Shown here piece by piece: positions 29,490 to 37,682 of a DNA stretch of 48,012 nucleotides. Origin of the DNA: Planctomycetaceae bacterium (GTDB taxonomy: Bacteria > Planctomycetota > UBA1135 > GCA-002686595); NCBI GenBank assembly GCA_016125265.1, contig WGMC01000019.1, positions 1-48,012 of the forward strand, in the 5' to 3' direction. The notes beneath the pieces are model-generated. The model was given only the letters and a program-made list of their open reading frames with translations, was not told where the DNA came from and did no database searches. Positions within the stretch are counted from its first letter, which is position 1, and each line of letters begins with the position of its first letter. The translations under genes and the position numbers were made by a program.

Positions 29490-29577
29490 GGGAATCTGCG
29501 TGGGTCGGGGGTTGGTGGGGGGGCCGCTGGGCCGCGGCTGGCTCCATCGTGGCCCCGCTCGGGGCCGGCTTCCAGGT

Positions 29578-30471
29578 CTAGTGCGGGGGTTCCGCCAGCA
29601 GTTCGAAGGAAAGGAGCGGCCCCGGGGTCCGCGGGCGCAGGACCAGGACCCCTGCCAGGGTCCCAGGCTCGGTCCGCCGGGGGTCCAGGGGCGCTACCAG
29701 GACGAGTTCGAGGGTACGGCCGTCGACCGTGGCCCGTTGGGGCGCGGACGGTTCCAGGTGGCCGCTCTCGAAGGGGAAGAACAACGGCTCGTAGGCCGCC
29801 AGGTCGAAGTCCGATCGGCGCTCGGGCGGCGTCTCGGGGACGGGCTGCTGCACGGCGTCCGGAAAACGCACTCGCAGGGCCATGCCCTCGGGGTGCTTCA
29901 CGAGGCGGGCCTCGCCGCCCTCGAGGGCCCGGGGCGTGGCTCCCCGGGCCGCGGCGAAGTAGGGCGCGGCGGCGGTCGGCTTGGCGGGGCCCGCCGCGAT
30001 GGGCACTTCCAACTCGAACGTCTTGGATTCGGGGAAACAACCGAGGTCGTCGTGGCACACGAGCCAGTCCCCGCGCAGTTCGAGTTTCACCGAGCCGCCC
30101 TTCCAGTCCTCCGGCACGGTGATCGTGCTGGCCAGCAGCACCTCCTTCGCGTAGCCGTAGCTGGCGAGGGGGCCCGTCACGAACCGCTGGGGCGCGGGCC
30201 AATGGGGCGCAGACACACGGAAACCCTCCGGGGCGGTCCAGTGCACTGACGTGGGCAGCCCGGAGTCGCCGGGGTTCGACCAGTACACGTGCCAGTGCTC
30301 GGGCAACTCGAGGCGCAGACCGACCTCGATGGTGCCGCCCGGGGCCGCGCTGACGTGCTCCACCACGGCGCTGGCGGTCGCGACGGGGCCCTGGGGCTGG
30401 GGCGCGCCGAACTGGGGCGCGGGGAAGGCGGCGAGGGTGAGGAGCAGGAGGGACGTTGCCAGGGGTTCCAT
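29578..30471 (-). CDS. Exported DsbD N-terminal-domain-like protein
   Basis: The 297-residue protein has a signal peptide (LATSLLLLTLAAFPAPQF). Its domain resembles the N-terminal thiol domain of DsbD/ScsB: HWHVYWSNPGDSGLPTSV, then VKLELRGDWLVCHDDLGCFP carrying the paired cysteines. The membrane electron-transfer domain and C-terminal thioredoxin domain of DsbD are absent. The protein may accept electrons from a separately encoded CcdA-like partner, or from the redoxin encoded just downstream (89 nt away). A role in cytochrome c or oxidase maturation is plausible but not shown. Confidence 0.78.
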   Translation of the reverse strand: MEPLATSLLLLTLAAFPAPQFGAPQPQGPVATASAVVEHVSAAPGGTIEVGLRLELPEHWHVYWSNPGDSGLPTSVHWTAPEGFRVSAPHWPAPQRFVTGPLASYGYAKEVLLASTITVPEDWKGGSVKLELRGDWLVCHDDLGCFPESKTFELEVPIAAGPAKPTAAAPYFAAARGATPRALEGGEARLVKHPEGMALRVRFPDAVQQPVPETPPERRSDFDLAAYEPLFFPFESGHLEPSAPQRATVDGRTLELVLVAPLDPRRTEPGTLAGVLVLRPRTPGPLLSFELLAEPPH

Positions 30472-30501
30472 GGCCCCATTCTAGGCCGTCGGCCGCCGCG
30501 A

Positions 30502-31602
30502 CTACCTGGCGTTCGGCACGGACCAGCGCTGTTGCAGGTCGGCCCGCAGCCCCGGGAGGTCGGCGAAGCGCACGCGGGTGCCGTCCGCGAGCACGATGCG
30601 CGGGTTCACGCGGTCGAGGAACTGGGCCGCCGACGTGTGCCGGTGCGCCCCGTGGAAAAGCTGCACGAGCAGGTTGGCGTGGAACCCGGGCAGCAGGGCG
30701 ACCCACTCGGAGAGCTCCGCCGGGCCGATCAGTTCGTAGGGCGCGCGGGCCTGGTCCTCGCTGTCGTCGAGGCCCGCGGCCGTCAGCAACCAATCCGCGG
30801 GGACCACCGATTCGCCTTGGCGCTCGGCTTCGCGGCACAGGCTGTAGAGGGTCGCCAGGCCGCCGCGCTCGGCGATCCGCGTCGCCAGCACGAACCCGAG
30901 GCCGTAGAGCGCGTCGGGCACCCTCGCAAAACGCTGTTTCAGTTCGAGCGTGTCGTAGGCCAGTAGTTCGTCGACGTCGCTGCCGAGGGCTCCGCTTTCG
31001 TAGTGGAACCAGATCTCGAGCTCCTTGGGCGAGCGCGGATCGTCGTGTTCGAGCACGAGGCGCATGCGCCCGAAGAACATGCTGGCCTCGATGGCGCGCA
31101 GCGCGCGGATGCGCGGCGCCAGGTGCGGATTGAGCTGTGCGGCGAGTGCGTCGCAGAGGCCCTCCTCCATCACACCGGGAAGCGGCTGCCAGTTCGGACC
31201 GACGAGCGCGTGCACCAACTCGTGGGCGAGGAACCACTCGGGGTGTTCCGTGTCGGCGCGCACGTGGATGCGTCCGCGGCGGCGGTCCGGTCCGATCAGG
31301 GTGTACCCCTTCACGTTCTCCGGAGCGGGCGGGCCCACGCGGTGGCGCAGCTCGTCCTGCACCCACACCTCGGTGTCGCGGTCGACCGTGCCGGGCAATC
31401 CATCGATCACGCGGGGCTGCAGGTCCGCGACCAGTCCGCGGAAGTGCGCCGCCTCGGCGTCCGTGTCCGCGCGCACCACGCCGCGTTGGTGCACGGCCGC
31501 CATGGGCGGGGGGGGTGTGGCGCAGGCGGCCACGAACGCGAGGGCCGGCGCGAGGAGCGCGGCGAGGGCGAAGCGGCGTGTGCGGGGTTGGTTCTGCTGC
31601 AC
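30502..31602 (-). CDS. Lipoprotein with HExxH zinc-metallopeptidase-like motif
   Basis: The GTG start gives 366 residues with a lipoprotein signal (LAPALAFVAACAT, Cys27). A gluzincin-type motif is visible: HELVH at 127-131, and EEGLCDAL 15 residues later, supplying a candidate third-ligand glutamate (146/147). This spacing suits a zinc peptidase. The rest has no familiar domain and the substrate is unknown. It lies about 30 nt upstream of the DsbD-N-like gene on the same strand and may be co-transcribed with it. Confidence 0.72.
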   Translation of the reverse strand: MQQNQPRTRRFALAALLAPALAFVAACATPPPPMAAVHQRGVVRADTDAEAAHFRGLVADLQPRVIDGLPGTVDRDTEVWVQDELRHRVGPPAPENVKGYTLIGPDRRRGRIHVRADTEHPEWFLAHELVHALVGPNWQPLPGVMEEGLCDALAAQLNPHLAPRIRALRAIEASMFFGRMRLVLEHDDPRSPKELEIWFHYESGALGSDVDELLAYDTLELKQRFARVPDALYGLGFVLATRIAERGGLATLYSLCREAERQGESVVPADWLLTAAGLDDSEDQARAPYELIGPAELSEWVALLPGFHANLLVQLFHGAHRHTSAAQFLDRVNPRIVLADGTRVRFADLPGLRADLQQRWSVPNAR

Positions 31603-31765
31603 GGCAGAACAAGCCTACCCCGCCCAGCCGGGGCGGTGACGGCGACCCGGGCGAGGGCGGTCGTGGCCGGGCGCGTTGTGGCCCCGGCAGCGCGGCCCGC
31701 CGCCCGCGTGGACGATTGGGGCCTCCTGGCGCGGCCGCAGCGACGCCGGCCAGCCCACGAGCGGC

Positions 31766-31808
31766 GAGAGCCCGGGAGGGCCCGCCTCGCGGGCCCTCCC
31801 GGGCTCTC
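31766..31808 (-). terminator. Perfect 20-bp hairpin after the first radical SAM gene
   Basis: Arms 31766-31785 and 31789-31808 are exact reverse complements with a 3-nt loop. On the minus strand it follows the radical SAM stop by 37 nt and precedes the metallopeptidase gene. No U-tract follows. A strong GC hairpin of this type probably ends or protects the radical SAM transcript. Confidence 0.75.
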
Positions 31809-31845
31809 GAACCCGAGGATGGATCCCCGGGGGCAGCCGCGCGGA

Positions 31846-33459
31846 TCAGACCGAGGCGATCTGCTTCTGGGCGTGGGTCTCGGGCTGGAGCTGCTGGTAG
31901 TCCTCGGACACGTCCTCGGCCGCGTTCTGGCGCTGGCCGGTGACACGCACGTAGAGGTCGAAGAGCTTCTGCTCGAGCGGCAGCTCGTACTTGCCGCGCT
32001 GCAGGCGCCAACCGGCCATGCGCGACAGGGCGCGGCGCATCCAGGCGGGGCCCTCCTGCACGTGCATGTCGTAGATGGCGGCCGTGTTGTTGTAGCGGCG
32101 CCAGGTCTCGCGGATGCTCGCGGGAAGCGGCGTGTTGTGGGCGTTGTACTTGTATTCGAAGCACATGCCCCAGTCGTAGAAGGACTTCGGCGGCTCGTAG
32201 CCGTTCTTCACGGCCGTGTTGAAGTCCACCGTGCCCGGGATCGGGCGGAACGGATACACCTCGGAGCCCGCGATCGGGTACTTGTGTTTGACCATCGCGG
32301 CCCAGCGCAGCGTCTCCGCCATCGCTTCTTCCGTCTCGCCGGGGTAACCGATGATCCAGAACGTACCGGGGATGATGCCGCGGTTCGCGAGGCGGCCGAT
32401 GGCCTCGGGGATGTGATCGAGCTTGATCTTCTTGCCGATCTGCATCTGCATCTCTTGGTCGCCGGTCTCGGCGCCCAGCCAGAGCAGGTGACACTTGGAG
32501 TCCCGCAGTAGGTCGCAGGTGTCCTCCTTGTACCGCATGATCGTTTCGATCTCGACCGTGCCGTTCCAGTGGATCGGCACTTTCAGCTCGATCATCTTCT
32601 CGCAGAACTCGCGTGTGCGCTTCTCCGCCACACCGAAGTTCGCGTCCTGGAAACGCAGCACGTCGAACTTGAAGCGCTGCTGCAGTTCGGCGATCTCCTC
32701 GGCCAACTGGGCACCGGGGATGGCCTTCCAGCGCCGGCCGGTCACCAGCGGCGAGCAGCAGAAGGTGCAGGGTTCGGGGCAGCCGAAGCTCGAGAAGAAG
32801 CTGAAACCGCGCGGCGGGTTGTCCGGCGTCCAGTGGCCGGGCAGCGGGAAGCGGTGGCGCACTTTCATGCGCGTGGGAGTGGTCTGTTTGGACGCGTACT
32901 TCTCGAACTCGAGGAGTTCCCACGGCACGCGTTCGAATTGGTCGAAGCCCACCACGGCGCGGTTCGCGGTGTACATCACCTTGTTGTCGCGCAGCAGCGC
33001 CAGACCGGGCACTTCCTCGAGGGACGTGCCCGCGTCCACGGCGCGCACCACGTCGCGGAAGGTCAGTTCGCCCTGGCCGATGCCCACCGCGTCGGCGATG
33101 CCCTCGCGCAGGTACATCTCCGGCGTCACGCTGGGGAACCAACCGCCCCAGATGATCGGCAGCTTCGGGAACCGCTCCCGCACCGCCTTGGCGACCACGT
33201 ACCCGTCGTAGACCTGGTACCCGAGGATGCACGAGCTGGCGAAGAGCAGTGCGCCATCGCAGGCCTCGAGCACCTTGGCGATGTAGTCCTCCTCGATCAT
33301 GGCGTCGACCATGACCACGTCGTAGCCGTCGGCCACGGGGCCCGAGGCGATCTGCAGCAGTTCGAGCGGCAGAAGGTCGGCGCTGAACGTTTCGCCCCGG
33401 GACGGGTCGGCACGGTGCGGCAGGAAGAGAACGATCTTCTTGCGCTTGGACTGGATCAT
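31846..33459 (-). CDS. B12-binding radical SAM protein (downstream paralogue)
   Basis: The 537-residue protein begins with a Rossmann-like B12-binding domain (about 8-150; VLFLPHRADP, VVMVDAMIEEDY, IIWGGWFPSVTPEMYLREGI). The canonical DxHxxG cobalamin motif is not obvious. A radical SAM domain follows, with Cys227, Cys231 and Cys234 in GCPEPCTFCCSP and the GETEEAM strand. Members of this class (BchE-, HpnP- or HpnR-like) carry out methylations, cyclisations or C-C bond chemistry. The substrate here is unknown. The gene starts 32 nt after its close paralogue, suggesting co-expression, and ends before a strong hairpin. Confidence 0.88.
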   Translation of the reverse strand: MIQSKRKKIVLFLPHRADPSRGETFSADLLPLELLQIASGPVADGYDVVMVDAMIEEDYIAKVLEACDGALLFASSCILGYQVYDGYVVAKAVRERFPKLPIIWGGWFPSVTPEMYLREGIADAVGIGQGELTFRDVVRAVDAGTSLEEVPGLALLRDNKVMYTANRAVVGFDQFERVPWELLEFEKYASKQTTPTRMKVRHRFPLPGHWTPDNPPRGFSFFSSFGCPEPCTFCCSPLVTGRRWKAIPGAQLAEEIAELQQRFKFDVLRFQDANFGVAEKRTREFCEKMIELKVPIHWNGTVEIETIMRYKEDTCDLLRDSKCHLLWLGAETGDQEMQMQIGKKIKLDHIPEAIGRLANRGIIPGTFWIIGYPGETEEAMAETLRWAAMVKHKYPIAGSEVYPFRPIPGTVDFNTAVKNGYEPPKSFYDWGMCFEYKYNAHNTPLPASIRETWRRYNNTAAIYDMHVQEGPAWMRRALSRMAGWRLQRGKYELPLEQKLFDLYVRVTGQRQNAAEDVSEDYQQLQPETHAQKQIASV

Positions 33460-33491
33460 GGCGGCAACTGGGTGCGGGGCAAAAAGGTCGG

Positions 33492-35087
33492 TCAGGCGGA
33501 CGGATTGGGAGTGACACCGCTGGTGCGGTCGAGGCGGATCTTGTCGGCCTCGGTTTGGCGCGTGAAGCGCACGTACAGGTCGAAGGCCTTCTGCTCGAGC
33601 GGCAGCGTGTAGACGCCGTTGCGAAGCCTCCAGCCGGAGATCTTGCGCAGGGCATTGCGCACCAGGCCGGAGCCCTCGCGCACGTAGCCGTCGTAGAAGG
33701 TGGCCGTGGCGCCGTAGCGCTTCCAGGCGGTCAACACATCGAGCGGCAGCCCGATGTCGTCGTAGGCGTACTTGTACTCGAGGCAGGAACCCCAGCCCTC
33801 GAGCGTGGTCGGCGGCTGGTAGCCGTAGGCCAGGGCCTTCTCGAACTCCTCGCTGCCGGGGATCGCCCGGAACGGGAAGATGTCCGACGCGGAACCCGGG
33901 AAGCGCTCCTTCATCTGCGCAGCCAGGCGAATCGTGTCGAGCATCGACTCCTTCGATTCACCGGGGTACCCGATGATCCAGGTGGTTCCCGTCTGGATGT
34001 CGCGCTCGTAGATGCGGCGCAGGGCGAACTCGAGGTTGTGGTCGAGGTCGATCTTCTTCTTGATCTCGGCCTGTTGTGCCTGGGAGCCGGCCTCGGCACC
34101 CAGCACGATCAGGTGGCACTTCGAATCGCGCAGGCGGTCGCAGCTCTCCTCCTTGTAGCGCGCGATCGTCTCGATCTCGTAGGTGCCGTTCCACCAGAAC
34201 GGCGCCTTGGCCTCGATCAGCGCGTCGCACCACTCGTTGGAGCGCTTCTCGGCGACGCCGAAGTTCGCGTCCTGGGTGCGCAGCACGTTGAACTTGTAGC
34301 GGTCGTGCAGCGCGAAGATCTCCTCGGCGAGCTGCTTGCCGGGAATCGCTTTCCAGCGCCGTCCCGTCACGAGCGGCGAGCAGCAGAACGTGCACGGTTC
34401 CGGGCAGCCGTAGCTCGAGAAGAAGCTGAACCCGCGCACCTGGACCTTGCTCTCGCGCAGTTCGTGGGGCAGCGGGAGCTTGTGGCGGATCTTGGCGCGG
34501 CCGGGGTTGTTCTGGCGGTCGACGTACAGTTCGAAGTCGAGGAGTTCCCACGGCACCCGCGGGAAACTCTCGAAACCGACCACGGCGCGGTGGGCGGTGT
34601 AGTGGGTCTTGCCGTCGCGCCACAGGGCGAGGCCCGCGACGTCCTCGAGCGGCGTGCCGTTGTCGATCGCCTGCACGAGTTCCCAGAAGGTGATCTCGCC
34701 CTGGCCGAGTCCCACCGCGTCGGCGATTCCCTCGCGCAAGTACAGCTCGGGCACGACGCTGGGGAACCACCCGCCCCACACGATGGGCAAGCTGGGGAAC
34801 CGCGCGCGCACGGCGCGGGCCACCTCGGCGCCGTGGGACACCTGGAACCCGAGGATGCACGAGGACGCGAGGAGCAGCGCGCCGTCGCACAGCTCCATCA
34901 ACCGCTCGAGATAGTCGTCGTGCACCATGGCATCGACGAGCACCACTTCGTAGCCGGCGTGCACCGGGAACGTTGCGATCTGGAGCAACTCCAGCGGCAG
35001 CAGGTCCGCACTGACACGTACACCTTCCTCCGGGTTGGCCCGGTGGGGGAGGAAGAGCACGATGCGCTTGCGCTTGGCTTGGATCAT
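33492..35087 (-). CDS. B12-binding radical SAM protein (upstream paralogue)
   Basis: The ATG at 35087 gives 531 residues starting MIQAKRKRIVLFLPHRA, almost the same as the downstream copy (MIQSKRKKIVLFLPHRA). Cluster-binding cysteines 228, 232 and 235 lie in YGCPEPCTFCCSP, and both proteins share SCILG, WGGWFPSV and LVTGRRWKAIPG. The two genes are clearly a tandem duplication that has diverged mostly in the C-terminal half. They may act on related substrates or as a pair. An in-frame upstream start is rejected because only this one aligns with the paralogue's N-terminus. Confidence 0.88.
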   Translation of the reverse strand: MIQAKRKRIVLFLPHRANPEEGVRVSADLLPLELLQIATFPVHAGYEVVLVDAMVHDDYLERLMELCDGALLLASSCILGFQVSHGAEVARAVRARFPSLPIVWGGWFPSVVPELYLREGIADAVGLGQGEITFWELVQAIDNGTPLEDVAGLALWRDGKTHYTAHRAVVGFESFPRVPWELLDFELYVDRQNNPGRAKIRHKLPLPHELRESKVQVRGFSFFSSYGCPEPCTFCCSPLVTGRRWKAIPGKQLAEEIFALHDRYKFNVLRTQDANFGVAEKRSNEWCDALIEAKAPFWWNGTYEIETIARYKEESCDRLRDSKCHLIVLGAEAGSQAQQAEIKKKIDLDHNLEFALRRIYERDIQTGTTWIIGYPGESKESMLDTIRLAAQMKERFPGSASDIFPFRAIPGSEEFEKALAYGYQPPTTLEGWGSCLEYKYAYDDIGLPLDVLTAWKRYGATATFYDGYVREGSGLVRNALRKISGWRLRNGVYTLPLEQKAFDLYVRFTRQTEADKIRLDRTSGVTPNPSA

Positions 35088-35391
35088 CGCAGGGGGGAGC
35101 GAGGCGTGGGGCCCGGTTGGTTCCGGATGGGCCGCGGCACCGTTGGGCCCATGGACGGGCAACCCTTCCCTTCCGTGAGGGAGAGATTCGCCCGTCCGGG
35201 GGACGGCACTGGAATTATGCAGAATCCCGCGCGCAGCGGGTGGACGGCTTGGCGCGGGAGTCGGTCGACGGCCCGCAAACCCAAGCTCGACAGAAAGTTA
35301 CACCAACGGGGACCTTCCGGCGCTCCTCGGTCGGGCCCCCGGCCCCGGGTGCCTCTCCGGGGGCCTCGCAGGGGGCCTCGTCGGGGGTCCC
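35088..35391. other. Intergenic leader region of the radical SAM pair
   Basis: No gene is credible in these 304 bp. The half nearest the radical SAM genes (35152-35276) is dense in small inverted repeats and contains an AT-richer patch with CATAAT on the minus strand. The other half (35320-35391) is a G/C-run-rich stretch without clear signals. Confidence 0.5.
35152..35276 (-). promoter_or_regulatory. Possible structured RNA leader or promoter region with competing hairpins
   Basis: On the minus strand, in order, are inverted repeats GCGGG/CCCGC (35276-35254), CCCGC/GCGGG (35240-35226) and CCGTCC/GGACGG (35206-35192, 3-nt loop). An 8-bp perfect pair GGACGGGC/GCCCGTCC (35197-35190 with 35160-35153) also occurs. 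The last two share the same arm, so only one can form at a time, as in switch-like leaders. A CATAAT element (35219-35214) lies within it. The start of the first radical SAM gene is 65 nt further on. No cobalamin riboswitch box is seen. Confidence 0.35.
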
Positions 35392-36747
35392 TCAGGGGCC
35401 CGGGAGGGCGGAATCGCCCCCGGCCCCGCCCGGCCCCGTACCCGGGCCGCCGCTGGGTGCAGGCTCGTCGCCCCCGGTGCCCGACCCCTTGCCCTCCGCG
35501 GCGGGGGTCAGAACCCAGGCCCCCCAGGCGGCGTCCAGGGCCGCGTAGCTCATCCCGAGGAGGTCGCGGAAGGCATCGCGGTGCACGTCGCGCAGGTTGC
35601 TCGCGTCCGTCCTGCCCTGGGCGTCCACGCGGCCCTTCAGCGTCGCGAGCAACTTCGCGTAGGGCTCCGGATGCTCCCGCAGCAGGAAGTCCGTCATCGA
35701 CCACGAGACGAGGTGGTGGCGGGCCATGAGGTCCCCGTAGGCCGAGATGTTGATCAGTTCGGCCATGCGCGGCGCCTCGTCCCCGCGCACGAGTTTGCGC
35801 ACCTCGGCCAACCAGTCCGACTTGGTCACGCGCTCGCCGCCGGCGCCCTCGGAGAACGTGAACGAGTTGTAGCGCGGGTCGATCTCGCGCTCCATCACGT
35901 GCGCCAGCCCTTCGCGGAGCCAGACGGGCAGCTCGTAGGTGTAGTGCTTGTAGCCGTCCAGCAGGTTGGTGGTCATGTTGAACACGACGTGGCAGTGGAG
36001 GGCGGTGTCCCGCGAGAGAACTCCCTGGTCCACGGGCACGGTCAGGATCAGCGTGTCGCGCTCCTTGACGTTCCAGCGCTGGGTCAACTGGGTCTGCAGC
36101 CCGAAGTGCGCGGAGAGGAAGGCCTTGTTCGTGACGGCCGTGGGAACGACGAGCAGCTCGTACTTCCCCTTCTGGCCGAGGAACGGCCCTTCGCCCATGT
36201 AGGTGCCGGTCAGGTCCCAGGGTTTGCTGCCGTCGGGGAACATGTCCGGTGTCACCGCGAGCACGTCCATCATCCGCTGGTAGTGCTTTTCGAGGCGCTG
36301 CGCGAACAGGTAGGTGCGCAGCCACGGATCCAGCGTGCGCGGGCGTTTGGGAAGGTCCGGCCACACGAGGCGCAGTTCGCTCAGTTCGGCCTCGATCTTG
36401 GCCCGCTCGTCGTTGCGCACGGTGCACTCGCCGCCGGCGAAGCCGATTTGGAAGTGCTCCGTTTCGGCCCAGCGGATGTCGAGCAGCGGGAACTGCGCGT
36501 CGATGGCCTTGGTGTCGGTCGTGGCGAACTCGAATCCGCCGAGGGACACGATGCCCGCCGCTTGCAACATCTCCGCGTCGCCGCCCGTGTGCGGGCAGAG
36601 GCTGGGATCGTTGGCGGGGAGGTCCTTGTTCCGGCGCCGCTGGGCGTCCGCCGTCGGCGCCGCCGCGCACCACACCAGGCAGAACGCGAGCGCCCAACCG
36701 AGTCCGCGCGCCACACGGGCGCTCCCACCGAGTGCAATGTCCTTCAA
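35392..36747 (-). CDS. Secreted protein with degenerate gluzincin-like (pseudo-metallopeptidase) motif
   Basis: The start is a TTG overlapping the previous stop (TTGA on the minus strand, 36747-36744), giving 451 residues. A signal peptide (GLGWALAFCLVWCAAAPTAD) is clear. In the centre, HCHVVFNM (251-258) stands where HExxH would be in a gluzincin, followed at the right distance by PVWLREGLAHVMERE (274-288), the usual third-ligand region. The catalytic glutamate is replaced by cysteine, so it may be non-hydrolytic. The C-terminus is Gly/Pro-rich. It is the last gene of a four-gene overlapping operon. Confidence 0.75.
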   Translation of the reverse strand: MKDIALGGSARVARGLGWALAFCLVWCAAAPTADAQRRRNKDLPANDPSLCPHTGGDAEMLQAAGIVSLGGFEFATTDTKAIDAQFPLLDIRWAETEHFQIGFAGGECTVRNDERAKIEAELSELRLVWPDLPKRPRTLDPWLRTYLFAQRLEKHYQRMMDVLAVTPDMFPDGSKPWDLTGTYMGEGPFLGQKGKYELLVVPTAVTNKAFLSAHFGLQTQLTQRWNVKERDTLILTVPVDQGVLSRDTALHCHVVFNMTTNLLDGYKHYTYELPVWLREGLAHVMEREIDPRYNSFTFSEGAGGERVTKSDWLAEVRKLVRGDEAPRMAELINISAYGDLMARHHLVSWSMTDFLLREHPEPYAKLLATLKGRVDAQGRTDASNLRDVHRDAFRDLLGMSYAALDAAWGAWVLTPAAEGKGSGTGGDEPAPSGGPGTGPGGAGGDSALPGP

Positions 36748-37682
36748 CGCAGTCGCTCCTTCCAGCGCTTGGCCAGTTCGATGCCTTCGAACACGGATAG
36801 GTTGTCGATCGGCGCTTCTCCATCCACGAGGGCGCGGAGGACGTTGATCGCGGCGATTCGCGTGGAGGTGTCGTCCTCGTCGAGGAGCGCCCCGGCCGCG
36901 TCCACCGCCGCCGGGCCCTCGCCCGCCGCCGCCAGCAGCCAGAGGGCGGCGATACGAGCCTTGCCCGCGCCACCCCGGGCCTTCGGCACCAGGATCGCGG
37001 TCGCGGCCGGACCCTTCACGCCGCGCAGGGCGCGCCTCGCGTCGTCGGCGAAGTCGCTCCAGTGCGCGGCGGCGTGCTCGAGCAGGACGTCGAAGCCCGC
37101 GACGGAGCCCGTCCCCGCGCAGGCCAGCGCGGCGGCGAGTCGTTCCGCCTTCGCGTCGAGGAGGTCCGCCTCGCCGCGGGTGCCGGCGGCCTCGGCCTTC
37201 GCGATCCGGGCCGCGGCGCGCCCGAGCGCGGCCTCGGCTGCCGACGCGAGTCGGGCGTCGCCCAGCACACCGACGCGCCAAAGGCAGTAGTGCCGCACGG
37301 CGTGCTTCGTGTGGTCGAACTCGGCCGCCAGGAGCGCCGTGTGCCGGGGCGCCGTCAGCTCGTCCAACACCGCGCCGATGCGTGCGCGGGTCGCTTCGTC
37401 GCGCGCCTTGCCGAGGGCCTCGAGCAGTTTGGGCGCCGCGCCCTCGCCCAGCGCCACGAGATCGACCCGGCCGGATTCCGCCATGGCCTCGGTGCGCGCG
37501 GCCGTGAGCCGCTCGACCGCATCGCCGACCAGACGCCGGCCGGCCGCGTCCAGCGCCGGCCACGCCGCGAGGCGCTCCTCCACGACGGAGGCTGCCGGCG
37601 TCGCGGGTCGTGGCTCGGCCCCTTGCGGAGCCGCGGCGAAGAGTCCGAGACAAAGTACGTGCATCCACATGGCGGGTCGCAT
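36744..37682 (-). CDS. Exported HEAT-like repeat protein
   Basis: The 312-residue protein has a short signal sequence (MWMHVLCLGLFAAAPQGAEP). The rest is Ala/Leu-rich helical repeats of about 30-40 residues (for example GEGAAPKLLEALGKARDEAT and STRIAAINVLRALVDGEAPI) that suit HEAT/ARM-type solenoids. Such proteins usually serve as binding scaffolds. The ATG overlaps the upstream stop (ATGA) and its own stop overlaps the next TTG, so translation across the operon is coupled. Confidence 0.75.
   Translation of the reverse strand: MRPAMWMHVLCLGLFAAAPQGAEPRPATPAASVVEERLAAWPALDAAGRRLVGDAVERLTAARTEAMAESGRVDLVALGEGAAPKLLEALGKARDEATRARIGAVLDELTAPRHTALLAAEFDHTKHAVRHYCLWRVGVLGDARLASAAEAALGRAAARIAKAEAAGTRGEADLLDAKAERLAAALACAGTGSVAGFDVLLEHAAAHWSDFADDARRALRGVKGPAATAILVPKARGGAGKARIAALWLLAAAGEGPAAVDAAGALLDEDDTSTRIAAINVLRALVDGEAPIDNLSVFEGIELAKRWKERLR

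Noticed and set aside
29480..33655. A 1391-codon open frame on the minus strand spanning several genes
   Set aside because: It is Arg/Pro/Ala filler in a shifted frame across genes with clear domains (redoxin, DsbD-N-like, radical SAM). High GC makes such long empty frames common.
35088..35391. Cobalamin riboswitch upstream of the B12 radical SAM genes
   Set aside because: No B12-box-like sequence could be found on the minus strand, and the hairpin layout does not match that class.
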